NCBI GenBank assembly: GCA_017993055.1
Contig: JAGONM010000015.1
Span: forward strand, 1-64,000
Source of the DNA: Armatimonadota bacterium
GTDB lineage: Bacteria; Armatimonadota; UBA5829; DTJY01
DNA: 64,000 bases
Direction: 5' to 3'
This document shows positions 40,473-50,266 of this stretch, in pieces. The translations under genes and the position numbers were made by a program. The notes beneath the pieces are model-generated. The model was not told the origin of the DNA and did no database searches. It worked only from the letters and a program-made list of their open reading frames with translations. Position 1 is the stretch's first letter. The number at the start of each line of letters is the position of its first letter.

Positions 40473-40653
40473 CGTCATGCTGAGCTTGACTCAGCATCCA
40501 CCCGGGGGGTCCTGGATCCTGAATCGAGTTCAGGATGACCACACGTCGTTCAGGATGACGGGCGGTCGTTCAGGATGACGCCGGTACTACATGCGACACA
40601 CACCGTCAGCCCTGAGTGCTCGGAGCGAAGCGGAGAGTGTATCGAAGGGCGGC
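40473..40653 (+). repeat. B-A repeat block
   Basis: B hairpins (TGCTGAG-CTTGA-CTCAGCA and TCCTGAA-TCGAG-TTCAGGA), half-copies, the GGTACTACATGCGACACACACCG junction, and a single A left arm (40604-40652). Lies between convergent stop codons; no right arm follows. Confidence 0.85.
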
Positions 40654-40676
40654 CTGCGCGGGGAACGGCCCTCCCG

Positions 40677-42401
40677 CTAGGGGGACGAAGCGCAGACCCC
40701 GCACCTCGCGCATCGGCCGACGTCGCACGGGGGAGTGGGCTCGCCGAGCACTGCCAGTTCGTACTCGCGCCGGAGGTAGTCCTTCCGCACGCCGAGGTCC
40801 ATGTGGTCCCAGGGCAGAACCTCGCTCACATCCCTCGCACGAGTCGCGTAGAAGGAAGGGTCCACCCCGCCCCGCCGGAACGCCGTCCGCCAGTTGACTC
40901 CCTCGCGCGCGGCGGCAAGCAGGGCCTCCCTCAGCCGGCGGTCTCCCCGCGCGAGTACCCCCTGCGCGACGGAGTCCCGGGCGCTCTCCCCGACTACCTC
41001 GACCGACTTGACCCCGCCGAGCGAGCAGCGGATGACCGACAGCTTACCGGAGAGCGATTTCTCGCCGTCCATCGCGGCCCACTGGAAGGGCGTCCACGGC
41101 TTCGGGACGAAACAGCTTGCCGAGACGGTCACCCTCTCCCAGGCGCGCCCGCCGGCAACTCGGACGGTCAGGTCGGCGATTCCACGGATATCCTCCGGAG
41201 CCTCGGTCGGCAGGCCGACCATGTAGTAGAGCTTCAGCCTGCGGAAACCGGCGTCCCAGGCGACGTCGGCGGCGCGCAGAACGTCGTCGTCAGACATGAC
41301 CTTGTTCAGCACCCGGCGCAGGCGCTCCGACCCCGCTTCCGGGGCGATCGTGAGGGTCTCCTGGCCGCCGCGCCGGAGGGTCTCGGCGATCTCCGGGGTG
41401 AGCGCGTCGGCGCGCATGGACGATATCGAGAACTCGCGGCCCCGGTCGGTAAGAGCCGCGCACACGGGGAGCGAGGACGGGTGGTCGAAGACCGAGGCGC
41501 TGACCAATCCGACGCGCGCCCGACCCAGGGCGTCCTCCGAGGATCTGACGGCGGCGATCACGCTCTCGGCCGACCGGGCGCGAGGGGGCAGGAACGCATA
41601 TCCGGCCGCGCAGAACCTGCATTGGCGCCCGCATCCCCTGGCAAGCTCGGTGAGGATCATGCCGGAGAACTCGGTGTCCGGGGTCAGGATCGCCGTCGTC
41701 GAAGCGAACTCGTCGAGGCGGCGCACCCACCTGCGCCTGACCCGCCCCGGCGCGCCGTCGAGCGCCTCCATGCCGGAGAGAGCGCCGTCCTCCCGGTAGA
41801 GCGGCCGGTACAGGCTCGGCACATAGACCCCTTCGATCGAACTGAGAAGGCGGAGGAGCGCCCGGCGGTCGCGGAACGGGGCGTCGGTCAGCGCACGCAC
41901 GATCCCCGGGAGGGCTTCCTCCGCTTCGCCGATGAGGAAGGCGTCAACGAACGGCGCGAGCGGCTCGGGGTTGAACGTGACCGCCGGGCCTCCCGCGATC
42001 ACCAGCGGCTGGTCGGGACCGCGATCCGCGGCGACTTCATCCATGCGTGACAGGGAGAGCGTTCGCAGTAGGTTCGGGTAGTCCATCTCAAACGAGACGG
42101 AGAAGGCGACGACGTCGAAGTCCCGGACGGGAGTCAGGGTCTCCATGGACAGCAGGGACTCGCCCGTGCGGCGCAGGTCCTCGAGGGTCTCGGGATCGGG
42201 GAGGAACACCCTCTCGCAGGAGGCGCCTTCCGTGTCGTTCAGAATGCGGTAGACGGCGTGAAACCCGAGGCTCGACATGCCGACGCGGTAGGTGTTCGGG
42301 AATGCCAGCGCGAAGCGGAGGCCGCCGGCGCGGGGGGTGCGGCTCGCGCCGGTCTCCCTCGAAAGCTGATCTCGAATCCCGCGGATGAGTCGGCTGGACA
42401 T
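40677..42401 (-). CDS. B12-binding-type radical SAM protein
   Basis: 574 aa. Residues ~25-170 resemble a cobalamin-binding-like N-terminal domain (FALAFPNTYRVGMSSLGFHAVYRILN ... LVIAGGPAVTFNPEPLAPFVDAFLIGEAEEAL). The radical SAM cluster motif CGRQCRFCAAG (CxxxCxxC) follows near 260. The C-terminus has four cysteines, CDVGRCARCGVC, possibly a second metal site. This architecture fits the uncharacterised fused-radical-SAM family (TIGR03960-like). In many bacteria members precede ribosome or RNA genes, but here it follows the dcw operon on the same strand after a hairpin. The ATG at 42401 lacks a clear Shine-Dalgarno sequence. Confidence 0.82.
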   Translation of the reverse strand: MSSRLIRGIRDQLSRETGASRTPRAGGLRFALAFPNTYRVGMSSLGFHAVYRILNDTEGASCERVFLPDPETLEDLRRTGESLLSMETLTPVRDFDVVAFSVSFEMDYPNLLRTLSLSRMDEVAADRGPDQPLVIAGGPAVTFNPEPLAPFVDAFLIGEAEEALPGIVRALTDAPFRDRRALLRLLSSIEGVYVPSLYRPLYREDGALSGMEALDGAPGRVRRRWVRRLDEFASTTAILTPDTEFSGMILTELARGCGRQCRFCAAGYAFLPPRARSAESVIAAVRSSEDALGRARVGLVSASVFDHPSSLPVCAALTDRGREFSISSMRADALTPEIAETLRRGGQETLTIAPEAGSERLRRVLNKVMSDDDVLRAADVAWDAGFRRLKLYYMVGLPTEAPEDIRGIADLTVRVAGGRAWERVTVSASCFVPKPWTPFQWAAMDGEKSLSGKLSVIRCSLGGVKSVEVVGESARDSVAQGVLARGDRRLREALLAAAREGVNWRTAFRRGGVDPSFYATRARDVSEVLPWDHMDLGVRKDYLRREYELAVLGEPTPPCDVGRCARCGVCASSP

Positions 42402-42442
42402 GGTCTGATGCGGGGAGCGCCGGCGCACCTGCAAAAGGCGCG

Positions 42443-42484
42443 AACAAGCCGACCCGACCGCCAGGGCGGAGGGATCGGCTTGCT
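42443..42484 (-). terminator. Hairpin terminator at the end of the dcw operon
   Basis: CAAGCCGA (42445-42452) pairs with TCGGCTTG (42475-42482), and CCC/GGG and CCGCC/GGCGG continue the stem to a 3-nt loop. It lies 28 bp after the ftsZ stop. On the minus strand the stem is followed by TTCGCGCC, so the U-tract is poor; termination may be partial. Confidence 0.6.
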
Positions 42485-42511
42485 CACATGGTTCGTCGGC
42501 AGATCGAGATA

Positions 42512-43549
42512 CTATCTGCGGCGAAGGAACGCCGGTATGTCGAGTTCGTCGGCGTTGGCCGATACGGGCACGCTCTCCCGGGACCCCATGCGGTCGTTCT
42601 TCACGGGCCTGGTCGCGTCGAAGCCGGTGGCCAGTACGGTGACCTGAACGGCCCCGTCCATCCGGTCGCTTATGACCGTGCCGAAGATGATGTTCGCGTC
42701 GCGCTCGTCGCTCGCCTTGAAGATCACGTCGGCGGACTCGTAGACCTCGGAGAGGGTCAGGTCCGACCCGCCCGTGATGTTGAGGAGCACGCCGCGCGCG
42801 CCGTCAATGCTGGTTTCGAGCAGCGGGCTCGATATGGCCGACTGGGCGGCCTCGATGGCGCGGTTCTCGCCCGTCGCGTAGCCGATGCCCATGAGAGCGG
42901 CGCCGGCATCCGACATGACGGTCTTCACGTCGGCGAAGTCAACGTTGATCATGCCGGGAACGGTGATGATGTCCGAGACGCCCTGGACGCCCTGCCGGAG
43001 GACGTCGTCGGCCATGCGGAAGGCTTCCAGGAGGGTGGCCTTCTTCTCGGTGATGCCGAGCATCTTGTCGTTCGGGATGACGATGATGGTGTCTACCTTG
43101 TCGCGGAGGCTCTCGACGCCCTCCTCCGCCACGCGGGACCGGCGCGGTCCCTCGAAGGCAAACGGCTTGGTCACGACACCGACTGTGAGCGCGCTCATCT
43201 CCCTCGCGATCTCAGCGATCACCGGGGCCGCCCCGGTGCCGGTGCCCCCGCCCATGCCCGCGGTCACGAAGACCATGTCCGCGCCTTCCAGCGTCTTCTT
43301 GATCTCCTGCTTGCTCTCCTCGGCCGCCATGCGCCCGATTTCGGGATCTCCTCCGCAGCCCAGGCCCTTGCAGATGCCCTCGCCCAACTGGAGATGCAGC
43401 TCCGCCGCAGACATGTCAAGCACCTGAGCATCCGTGTTCATAGCCAGGAAGTTGACACCGGAGACGCCGCACTCGATCATGCGGTTGACGGCATTCGTCC
43501 CGCCTCCACCAACGCCTACTACCTTGATCTTCGCGTACTGATCAGCCAT
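42512..43549 (-). CDS. ftsZ: Cell division protein FtsZ
   Basis: A 345-aa tubulin-like GTPase forming the Z ring. [33 protein letters not shown] (GTP-binding G-box), [18 protein letters not shown] and the T7 loop [11 protein letters not shown] are present. The C-terminal peptide [10 protein letters not shown], the docking site for FtsA and other partners, is intact. The linker is short, so the protein is at the short end for FtsZ. ATG 43549 has AAAGGGGGG upstream. Last gene of the dcw operon, 29 bp after ftsA. Confidence 0.97.
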   Translation of the reverse strand: MADQYAKIKVVGVGGGGTNAVNRMIECGVSGVNFLAMNTDAQVLDMSAAELHLQLGEGICKGLGCGGDPEIGRMAAEESKQEIKKTLEGADMVFVTAGMGGGTGTGAAPVIAEIAREMSALTVGVVTKPFAFEGPRRSRVAEEGVESLRDKVDTIIVIPNDKMLGITEKKATLLEAFRMADDVLRQGVQGVSDIITVPGMINVDFADVKTVMSDAGAALMGIGYATGENRAIEAAQSAISSPLLETSIDGARGVLLNITGGSDLTLSEVYESADVIFKASDERDANIIFGTVISDRMDGAVQVTVLATGFDATRPVKNDRMGSRESVPVSANADELDIPAFLRRR

Positions 43550-43578
43550 TCTATGCCCCCCCTTTGTTTATTGAAAAC

Positions 43579-44817
43579 CTAGTCCCCACCGATTCCGGCG
43601 AGTAAATCCCGAAGCCGTCTCCATACGCGAGGAAGAACGGCCTCGCCCTCACTGTCGCGAGCATTCCCGCGCTCGTGCCTGGCCCAGAACTCGACCAGGC
43701 CCACGGCCGTCGCGCACGCCGGGCTGCTCACCGACTCCACCAGTCCCGTAACACCAGTAGGCGACCCGACCCTGGCCGCCATGCCGACAGCCTGTTCCAC
43801 AAGCTCCGGCAGTCCTCTGAGCAGTGACCCGCCTCCCGTCAGCACAATGCCGGCGGGCACCCTGTCGGCGCATCCTGCCTTCTCTACATGCTCTCGGACC
43901 ATCTGCAGCAGCTCGACCATGCGAGGTTCGATGATCTCGGCCAGCACCTTCCGGGGAAGCTGCCTGGGCCTCTCGCCGCTCAGACTGACGAACTCAAACG
44001 GTTCGTTTTGGTCCTCGCACAGAGTATGAGCTGAGCCGAAGTTCACCTTCAGCCGCTCGGCCTCTTCGATCGAAGTCCTCAGACCTATCGCTATGTCGCG
44101 GGTGACATGGCTGCCACCCACCGGCACAACTCCGGAATAGTATATACTACCTCCGACGTAAATGGCAACATCGCTCGTGCCGCCCCCGATATCCACCAGG
44201 ACCACGCCGAGTTCGGTCTCCGCAGGGGACAGCACGCTCTCGGAGGTGGCGATCGGCTCGAGCACCGTGCCGTCCACTTCGCAGCCCGCCTGGCGGACGC
44301 ACTTCATGACGTTCTGGATGAAACTGGTCATCCCGGTCACGATGTGCGTCTCGACCTCGAGCCGGTTGCCGTGCATGCCGACGGGCGCGTGCACCCCGTC
44401 CTGGCCGTCCACCGAGTACCAGCGGGGGATCGCGTGGACGATTTCCCGGTCGGCCGGCAGGACGATGATCTTCGCGGTATCGAGCAGCCGCTCGACGTCG
44501 CCGTCGGTGATCTCGCGCGTCGAGTGCGTGATGGCTATGACGCTCCGGCTGTTCAGGCAGGCGATGTGCTCGCCGGTGACGCCGACGACGACGGAACGGA
44601 CTTCCTCGCCGGCCATTCTCTGAGCCTTGTCAACCGCGCTGCGGACGGCATCCGTCGTGGACTCGAGGTCAATCACCACGCCTTTTTTCAGGCCGTCGCA
44701 CGGACTGATGCCGACGCCGATCACCTCGGGCGCAGACCCGGGCGAAGCCTCCGCGATCACCGCGCAGATCTTGGTGGTGCCGATATCGAGTCCGGTTATC
44801 AGGCGACTATCCGACAA
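43579..44817 (-). CDS. ftsA: Cell division protein FtsA
   Basis: A 412-aa actin-like ATPase that tethers FtsZ to the membrane. GLDIGTTKICAVIAE (phosphate 1), VLVDIGGGTSDVAIYVGGSIYYSG (phosphate 2) and GIVLTGGGSLLRGLPELVE (adenosine motif) are clear. The C-terminal RVWRRLRDLLAGIGGD is a plausible amphipathic membrane helix. The start is a TTG at 44817 with GGGGTGG close upstream; there is no better in-frame ATG. Confidence 0.95.
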   Translation of the reverse strand: MSDSRLITGLDIGTTKICAVIAEASPGSAPEVIGVGISPCDGLKKGVVIDLESTTDAVRSAVDKAQRMAGEEVRSVVVGVTGEHIACLNSRSVIAITHSTREITDGDVERLLDTAKIIVLPADREIVHAIPRWYSVDGQDGVHAPVGMHGNRLEVETHIVTGMTSFIQNVMKCVRQAGCEVDGTVLEPIATSESVLSPAETELGVVLVDIGGGTSDVAIYVGGSIYYSGVVPVGGSHVTRDIAIGLRTSIEEAERLKVNFGSAHTLCEDQNEPFEFVSLSGERPRQLPRKVLAEIIEPRMVELLQMVREHVEKAGCADRVPAGIVLTGGGSLLRGLPELVEQAVGMAARVGSPTGVTGLVESVSSPACATAVGLVEFWARHERGNARDSEGEAVLPRVWRRLRDLLAGIGGD

Positions 44818-44851
44818 AATCCACCCCGCACCGCCGATCAGCCGGCGCCGT

Positions 44852-45211
44852 CTAGGATTCCCTCTTTGAAAGCGCGATCTTCGTCAGCCACTGCCGCCTG
44901 ATGAGCGACAGGTTCAGGAACAGCCGCCCGCCGAGCACCACGACGGCCGCAAGGAACAGGTCTACGCCGATCTGATCGCCGAGGTACGCGAGCAACCCCG
45001 CCAGCAGGGCGTTGACGACGAAGCCGGACAGGAATATGTCGGCCTCGAACTTCTCCTCGATCCCGGCCCTGATGCCGCCTGAGACGGCGTCGAGACCGGC
45101 CAGCGCCGCGAGAGAGAGATAGCTCGCGATGTTCGGCGGCACCGACACGTTCATGAAGTATATCGCAAAGAATCCTATCAGGGCGCCCGCCAGGGGCAGC
45201 AGCAGAATCAC
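44852..45211 (-). CDS. sbp: Small basic membrane protein Sbp (DUF1290)
   Basis: 119 aa with three hydrophobic helices (ILLLPLAGALIGFFAIYFM; IASYLSLAALAGLDAVSGGIRAG; VVNALLAGLLAYLGDQIGVDLFLAAVVVLGGRLFLN). The pattern AGLDAVSGGIRAG...F...IFLSGFVVNALLA is diagnostic for the small basic family that accompanies DUF881 in dcw clusters of Gram-positive-related lineages. The start is the GTG at 45211, which overlaps the DUF881 stop by 4 bp (GTGA). Function unknown; a division or cell-envelope role is inferred from position. Confidence 0.9.
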   Translation of the reverse strand: MILLLPLAGALIGFFAIYFMNVSVPPNIASYLSLAALAGLDAVSGGIRAGIEEKFEADIFLSGFVVNALLAGLLAYLGDQIGVDLFLAAVVVLGGRLFLNLSLIRRQWLTKIALSKRES

Positions 45212-45981
45212 TTTTTGACCTCGACCTCCGGCTCGACAGGCTGGGCGTATTTGAACCTGGTGCTGCCGGAATAGGCCGGCACGACCAGTTCCTTTTTCCT
45301 GTATATCCTGACCATGTCCGACAGGTCGTCCACCCGCCACTGGTCCAGGATTCCGCCGCGCATCTTGAGGCCGCTCTCCAGATCGTCGGGCGGACCTATC
45401 GCCGTGATCGCGAACGGGGGCGCCATCGGGGCCCCATTGACCTGGATAGTGGGCCCGACGCATCGGATCGAGGTGGTCGCCACTATGCGCTGGTCGTTGA
45501 CCGAGACGGCTTCCGCGCCGCTAGCGAGCAGCTCGTTCACGAAGTCCCGGATGTCGTAATCGTGTATGTTGTAGTCGTCCACGAACTCCGGGCCCGCATC
45601 GGCGGGGGGCCGCTTCTTGCTGTCCTGCAGGATGACCTGCACGCCCTCGCCCCTCGCCTCCAGCAGTCCGGCCTGGAACTTAGCGGTGCGCAGTTCGTCG
45701 CGCAGAAGGCCGCTCTGGGACCCGCCTTCGCCGAGGGCGTTCTCGTACTGGGTGATCTTGCCGCGGAGGTCTTCGATCTCGCGCTGAAGGGTCTGGTTGC
45801 GCTCCCGCTCGTTCGCCCACGACTGCGCCAGTATCGGCAGGCGGGTGCTGGGGATGCCCGACCCGGTCCTGATGGTCTGCTGGGTCTTCAGCGCCGCCGC
45901 GAGCAGCATGCCGAGCACGAGGCTGAGCATCGTGACATGCCATAACCATGAGCTTTTCTTGAGGCCGAAAGGCGCTATCAT
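45208..45981 (-). CDS. DUF881 family membrane protein (YlxW/YlxX-like)
   Basis: 257 aa. One membrane helix at ~13-31 (WHVTMLSLVLGMLLAAAL), a predicted coiled coil at ~52-90 (NERERNQTLQREIEDLRGKITQYENAL), then the DUF881 domain (GVQVILQDSKK, DYDIRDFVNELLASGAEAVSVNDQRI, PPFAITAIGPPDDLESGL). It accompanies Sbp in the typical ftsQ-DUF881-sbp-ftsA order. The biochemical role is not known. The 144-bp gap upstream to ftsQ is the largest inside the operon after the promoter region and contains a TTGACA but no matching -10. Confidence 0.9.
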   Translation of the reverse strand: MIAPFGLKKSSWLWHVTMLSLVLGMLLAAALKTQQTIRTGSGIPSTRLPILAQSWANERERNQTLQREIEDLRGKITQYENALGEGGSQSGLLRDELRTAKFQAGLLEARGEGVQVILQDSKKRPPADAGPEFVDDYNIHDYDIRDFVNELLASGAEAVSVNDQRIVATTSIRCVGPTIQVNGAPMAPPFAITAIGPPDDLESGLKMRGGILDQWRVDDLSDMVRIYRKKELVVPAYSGSTRFKYAQPVEPEVEVKK

Positions 45982-46125
45982 TACTGGACCAATCCCCGGT
46001 GGAGAACCGCGTCCGCCCCGCAGCCCGTCGGCTGAGGCCCGGTGAGTTGCGGCGGCGCGGAATCAAGAGAACCCGAATCGGGCCGCGCCGACGGCTCGAG
46101 TCGAGTCGTTGTCAACGGACCGCCT

Positions 46126-46914
46126 TCAGGACGGCGCGGAGCCCGAACTCCTGAGCTTGAGCGCGGGCGCTTCCGGGCAGGTCACGTCCACGTACTCGAG
46201 ATTGGGGACGAGTTTGATCGTCTGCCCGGCTTTCTCGAGCTTGTCCTCGATCTGGCGCGGCTGCCCCAACTTGATCAGAAGCCCATCCCCCACATTTAAG
46301 CACAAATCATTGTTGCGGTCAACGGTTATTTTGCGGACGCGCATATCGCCCTGCCTGCGCGCCAATTGCAGGCAATTGACGGCTGTCTTGAACGCCGGTA
46401 TCACGACCGGTTTGCCCGGAACTATCGGGCAAGGCGCCTCGCAGGAGACCACGGGCAGTTTCGGGTCCGGCCGCGCGACCTTGCGGAACGGGATGCCCCG
46501 GGCGTCCACCTCGTAAGCCCCTTCGGAAGTCTGCAGAACCAGGTACGCCCGCCGCTCCGTGATGCGGACGATCAGGATATCCGGCACCCGGCGGCTGACC
46601 GTGGCTTTCTCGACGATCGGGCTGGCCCGGAGGCGGCGAACTATCGTGTCCGTCTTGAAGAGCAGTATGTTGCTCTTCTCGGGCACCTTCGTGCAGTCGG
46701 CGACGAACGCCGCGGGCAGGACGCGGTTACCGTAGACGCGGACGTCGCTTATCTCGAAGACCGGCAATTTGAGGAGCGCGAGCGCCGCCTCTGCCGCCAG
46801 GAAGACGAGCAGGACGGAGAAGATGAGCCTGCGAAGGGTGACGAGCCGCCGCCTGCGCCGCCTCGGACGGGCCGGGGACCGCTCCGACATGGTTGTCCGT
46901 CTGCGAGAGGTCAT
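46126..46914 (-). CDS. ftsQ: Cell division protein FtsQ/DivIB
   Basis: 262 aa. A very basic cytoplasmic tail (RPRRRRRRLVTLRRL) leads into one membrane helix at ~29-47. A POTRA domain follows (LPVFEISDVRVYGNRVLPAAFVADCTKVPEKSNILLFKT) and then the beta domain (SPIVEKATVSRRVPDILIVRITERRAYLVLQ). These are the FtsQ/DivIB hallmarks. The ATG at 46914 overlaps the ddl stop by 4 bp; a second ATG eight codons in is possible. Confidence 0.92.
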   Translation of the reverse strand: MTSRRRTTMSERSPARPRRRRRRLVTLRRLIFSVLLVFLAAEAALALLKLPVFEISDVRVYGNRVLPAAFVADCTKVPEKSNILLFKTDTIVRRLRASPIVEKATVSRRVPDILIVRITERRAYLVLQTSEGAYEVDARGIPFRKVARPDPKLPVVSCEAPCPIVPGKPVVIPAFKTAVNCLQLARRQGDMRVRKITVDRNNDLCLNVGDGLLIKLGQPRQIEDKLEKAGQTIKLVPNLEYVDVTCPEAPALKLRSSGSAPS

Positions 46915-47930
46915 GGCTTCTCCAGCGCATACCCGACAAGCCTGTCGAGAAGATCGGGGAACTCGATGCCGGCGGCCTGCGCGGCCTTCGGGAGCAGGCT
47001 CGTGGGCGTCATTCCGGGTATCGTGTTCACTTCGAGCATGCAGACGGCCGCGTCGGTCACGATCATATCGGCCCGGGACATGCCCCGGCAGCCGAGCATC
47101 AGGTGGGCGCGGCGAGCGTAGTCCTGCGCCAGCTCGTACTTGCCCGCCGGGATTCGCGCCGGCACGATCTTCTCCGTGGCGCCCGGGGTGTACTTGGCGT
47201 CATAGTCGTAGAAACCGCTCGCGGGCACTATCTCGACGAGCGGGAGGACCTCGGGTTCATCGTTGCCGAGAACGCCGGCGGTGATCTCGACGCCCCGGAC
47301 CAACTGCTCGATCAGGATGTCGCGGTCGTATTCGGCGGCGAGCCGGACCGCGTGAATGAGCTCGCCGCGGTCGCGGGCGATCTCCATGCCGATCGTCGAG
47401 CCCTGCTCGTTCGGCTTCACTATCAGGGGGTAGCCGATCTCGCCTTCGCATCTGTCGGCGACCGCATCCAGGTCGTCGTTTCGCCTGGCGGCGACCGCCC
47501 TGGGCACGGGGATGCCTTCCACCTCGAATACCTTCCGCGCCATGATCTTGTTCATGGCCAGCGCGCTCGCCAGGACCCCGGAGCCGACATAGGGCAGACC
47601 GAGCAGTTCGAGCAGGCCCTGCACCGTGCCGTCCTCGCCGAACCTGCCGTGGAGCGCGATGAAGACCACGTCCGGCGCTCGTCGGCCGTTGCGGGTGACG
47701 ATGCTGTCGAGCGCAACCAGCTCGACGATCCTCTCATCACCGGAGCCTTGCGCGGGCAGGGCGAGAGTCGCCGGCCCGAGGGACTCGGCGCCGATGCGGG
47801 CGCTGTCCACGGGATACGCGTCGTACCTAGCCGGATCGAGCCCGGCGAGAATCGCCTTGCCGGTCACCAGCGATATGTCCCGTTCCTCGGACTTGCCGCC
47901 CATGATCACGGCGACGTTGAGCTTGTCCAT
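46911..47930 (-). CDS. ddl: D-alanine--D-alanine ligase
   Basis: 339-aa ATP-grasp enzyme. Motifs: VAVIMGGKSEERDISLVTG at the N-terminus, FIALHGRFGEDGTVQGLLELLGLPYVGSGVLASALAMNK, YPLIVKPNEQGSTIGM, and C-terminal MLEVNTIPGMT with metal ligands. The start ATG 47930 forms TGATG with the murB stop. Two GTG codons just upstream are alternatives. Confidence 0.95.
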   Translation of the reverse strand: MDKLNVAVIMGGKSEERDISLVTGKAILAGLDPARYDAYPVDSARIGAESLGPATLALPAQGSGDERIVELVALDSIVTRNGRRAPDVVFIALHGRFGEDGTVQGLLELLGLPYVGSGVLASALAMNKIMARKVFEVEGIPVPRAVAARRNDDLDAVADRCEGEIGYPLIVKPNEQGSTIGMEIARDRGELIHAVRLAAEYDRDILIEQLVRGVEITAGVLGNDEPEVLPLVEIVPASGFYDYDAKYTPGATEKIVPARIPAGKYELAQDYARRAHLMLGCRGMSRADMIVTDAAVCMLEVNTIPGMTPTSLLPKAAQAAGIEFPDLLDRLVGYALEKP

Positions 47931-48838
47931 CACCACTCTCCGATTATCCGAACCTCCGGCTGCAGCTCCACTTCGAACCGCTCCCGGACGATGTCCTGCA
48001 CTTTGATCATCAGCGCGCGGATGTCGGCCGCGCTCGCATCACCCACGTTGAAGAAGAAGTTCGCGTGAATCGCGGAGACCTCGGCCCCGCCGACCCGCAG
48101 GCCCTTCCCTCCAGCCTCTTCTATCATCTCTCCGGCGTATCCTCCCGGCGGATTCCTGAAGGTGGAGCCGGCGGTGCCGACCGCGCCCGGCTGGAGCTTT
48201 CGGCACGCGAGCAGTTCCTCGCACCGGCACCGGATGTCTTCCGCGGAGCCTTCGCAGAGACCGAAGACGGCCTCGGTGACGATCAGGCCCATCTCGTTCA
48301 GCCTGCTCTCCCGGTACCCTAGCCCGAGGTCGTCCGCCTCGACCCTCACCCGGTTTCCGGCCTGATCAACGGCCCGCACGAACCGGAGCGAGTTGGAGAC
48401 GTAGCCGTAGCGCGTGCCCGCATTCATGAAGACCGCGCCGCCGACGGTTCCCGGAACGCCGGTGAGCCCCTCCAGGCCCGCCAGTCCCCGGGCGGTCGCG
48501 GCCTCGACCAGCGCGGGGAGCCTCGCCGCCGCGCCGGCGGTCACCACTGCGCCCTCGACGGAGATTCGGTCGAACCCGCGTCCGAGCTTGACCACCAGGC
48601 CTCGAACGCCCTTGTCCGAGACCAGAAGGTTGTACCCTCCGCCGATCAGCGTCAGCGGGATGCCGCCGGCGCGCGCCCACTCGACGAGCGCGCAGAGGCC
48701 GTCCTCGTCTTCAGGCAGGGCGAGCAGGTCGGCGGGTCCGCCGACGCGGAACGACGTGTAGGGCTTGAGCGGCTCATCGAACAGCACCCTGCCCTTGATG
48801 CGCGGAACGTCTTTGCCCTGATACCGCGGCGGGCTCAC
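47930..48838 (-). CDS. murB: UDP-N-acetylenolpyruvoylglucosamine reductase
   Basis: 302-aa FAD enzyme that completes UDP-MurNAc synthesis. YTSFRVGGPADLLALP, GGGYNLLVSDKGVRG, GLTGVPGTVGGAVFMNAG (FAD binding), GYRESRL, and the catalytic serine in AGSTFRNP are visible; the final Glu lies in VELQPEVRIIG. Type II MurB by length. The GTG start at 48838 overlaps the murC stop (GTGA). Confidence 0.95.
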   Translation of the reverse strand: MSPPRYQGKDVPRIKGRVLFDEPLKPYTSFRVGGPADLLALPEDEDGLCALVEWARAGGIPLTLIGGGYNLLVSDKGVRGLVVKLGRGFDRISVEGAVVTAGAAARLPALVEAATARGLAGLEGLTGVPGTVGGAVFMNAGTRYGYVSNSLRFVRAVDQAGNRVRVEADDLGLGYRESRLNEMGLIVTEAVFGLCEGSAEDIRCRCEELLACRKLQPGAVGTAGSTFRNPPGGYAGEMIEEAGGKGLRVGGAEVSAIHANFFFNVGDASAADIRALMIKVQDIVRERFEVELQPEVRIIGEW

Positions 48839-50229
48839 GGCGCCGCCTCGCGCTCGGCCAGGCGAACCACGAGTTCCTCGCCGACCGGCCTGATGTCGCC
48901 CGCGCCCATGACTATGACGAGGTCGCCTTCGCGCAGATTCGGAAGCAGCGACTCGGCGACGTCGGCCTTGTCGGGAACGAAAGAGACTTCCCTGCCGGGA
49001 TGCCGCCGCCTGATCGAGTCCGCGATGAGGGAAGAACTGACCCCGGGGATCGGCTTCTCCCGGGCGAGATAGATCTCGGTGAGCACGACGGAGTCGGCGA
49101 GGCTCAGGCTCTCGGCGAACTCCCCGACGAAGGCCTGGGTGCGGGTGTACTGGTGCGGCTGAAAGACCGCGACGACCCTGCGGCCGAACGTCCGGGCGGC
49201 CTCCATCGTGGCGCGGACCTCGGTCGGGTGGTGCGCGTAGTCGTCCACGACGGTGATCCCGGCGGCTTCCCCGAGAACCTCGAACCGCCGCTCGGCGCCT
49301 CTGAACTCCGCGAGGGCGGCCAGCATCGTGTCGAAAGGAAGCCCAAGCTCACGCCCGACGGCGAGCGCCGCGAGCGCGTTCTGGATGTTGTGCCTGCCGG
49401 GAGTGTTGAGCGCAAGGCGGCCGACGTTCATGCCGGCGCACACCACCGCGCACGAAGGCCGGGGCGAGTTCCAGTCGGCGTCGTCGGCGCGGAGAAACGC
49501 CTCGGGGCTCAGCCCGTAGGTGACCGCGCGGCCGCCCACGGACGGCAGAAGCTCGCGGACGCACGGATCGTCAACGCACAGCACGGCGCATCCCGCCGGC
49601 TCCACCTGGGAGAGGAACTGCCTGAACGCCGCCATGACGCCGTCCAGCGATCCGTAGAACTCGAGGTGATCGGCCTCGATGTTTGTCACTACGGCGATCG
49701 TGGGGCGAAGCTGAAGGAACGAGCTGAAGGCCTCGCAGGCCTCGGTCAGAAAGACGTCGCTCTCCCCCACCCTGGCATTCCCGCCGAGACGGTCGAAATC
49801 GCCGCCCACCAGAACCGTGGGGTCCATGCCCCCCGCGATCAGAACGTCGGCCACCATGGAGGTGGTGGTAGTCTTGCCGTGCGTCCCGGCGACCGCTATG
49901 CCGCGAGTGCCCTCCATCAGCATTCCGAGGAGTTCGGCCCGGCCGATGACGGGCAGCCCCTTCTCCCGCGCGGCGACCAGCTCGGGGTTGTCCGGGGGAA
50001 TCGCGGCCGTCGCCACGACGACCTCCGCGCCGCCGACGTTCGCCGCATCGTGTCCCTCGAACACACGCACGCCGCGGTCCTCCAGGCGGTCGGTGACGGG
50101 CGACTTCCTGATGTCCGAGCCGGAAACGCGGCCGCCCCTCTCGGCGAGGACGGCGGCCAACCCGCTCATGGACACGCCGCCGATCCCGATCATGTGTATG
50201 CGTTTGCTGGTCAGTGCATCATTCAGCAT
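48835..50229 (-). CDS. murC: UDP-N-acetylmuramate--L-alanine ligase
   Basis: A 464-aa Mur ligase that adds L-Ala to UDP-MurNAc. Rossmann start HMIGIGGVSMSGLAAVL, ATP loop GTHGKTTTTSMVAD at about 115-128, TNIEADHLEFY, HNIQNALAALAVG, DYAHHPTEV and FQPHQYTRT are all family-specific. Located between murG and murB. 37 bp follow the murG stop. Confidence 0.96.
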   Translation of the reverse strand: MLNDALTSKRIHMIGIGGVSMSGLAAVLAERGGRVSGSDIRKSPVTDRLEDRGVRVFEGHDAANVGGAEVVVATAAIPPDNPELVAAREKGLPVIGRAELLGMLMEGTRGIAVAGTHGKTTTTSMVADVLIAGGMDPTVLVGGDFDRLGGNARVGESDVFLTEACEAFSSFLQLRPTIAVVTNIEADHLEFYGSLDGVMAAFRQFLSQVEPAGCAVLCVDDPCVRELLPSVGGRAVTYGLSPEAFLRADDADWNSPRPSCAVVCAGMNVGRLALNTPGRHNIQNALAALAVGRELGLPFDTMLAALAEFRGAERRFEVLGEAAGITVVDDYAHHPTEVRATMEAARTFGRRVVAVFQPHQYTRTQAFVGEFAESLSLADSVVLTEIYLAREKPIPGVSSSLIADSIRRRHPGREVSFVPDKADVAESLLPNLREGDLVIVMGAGDIRPVGEELVVRLAEREAAP

Positions 50230-50266
50230 TGGATGCCGCAGCCCCGCCCCTGACAGGCGGGTCCCT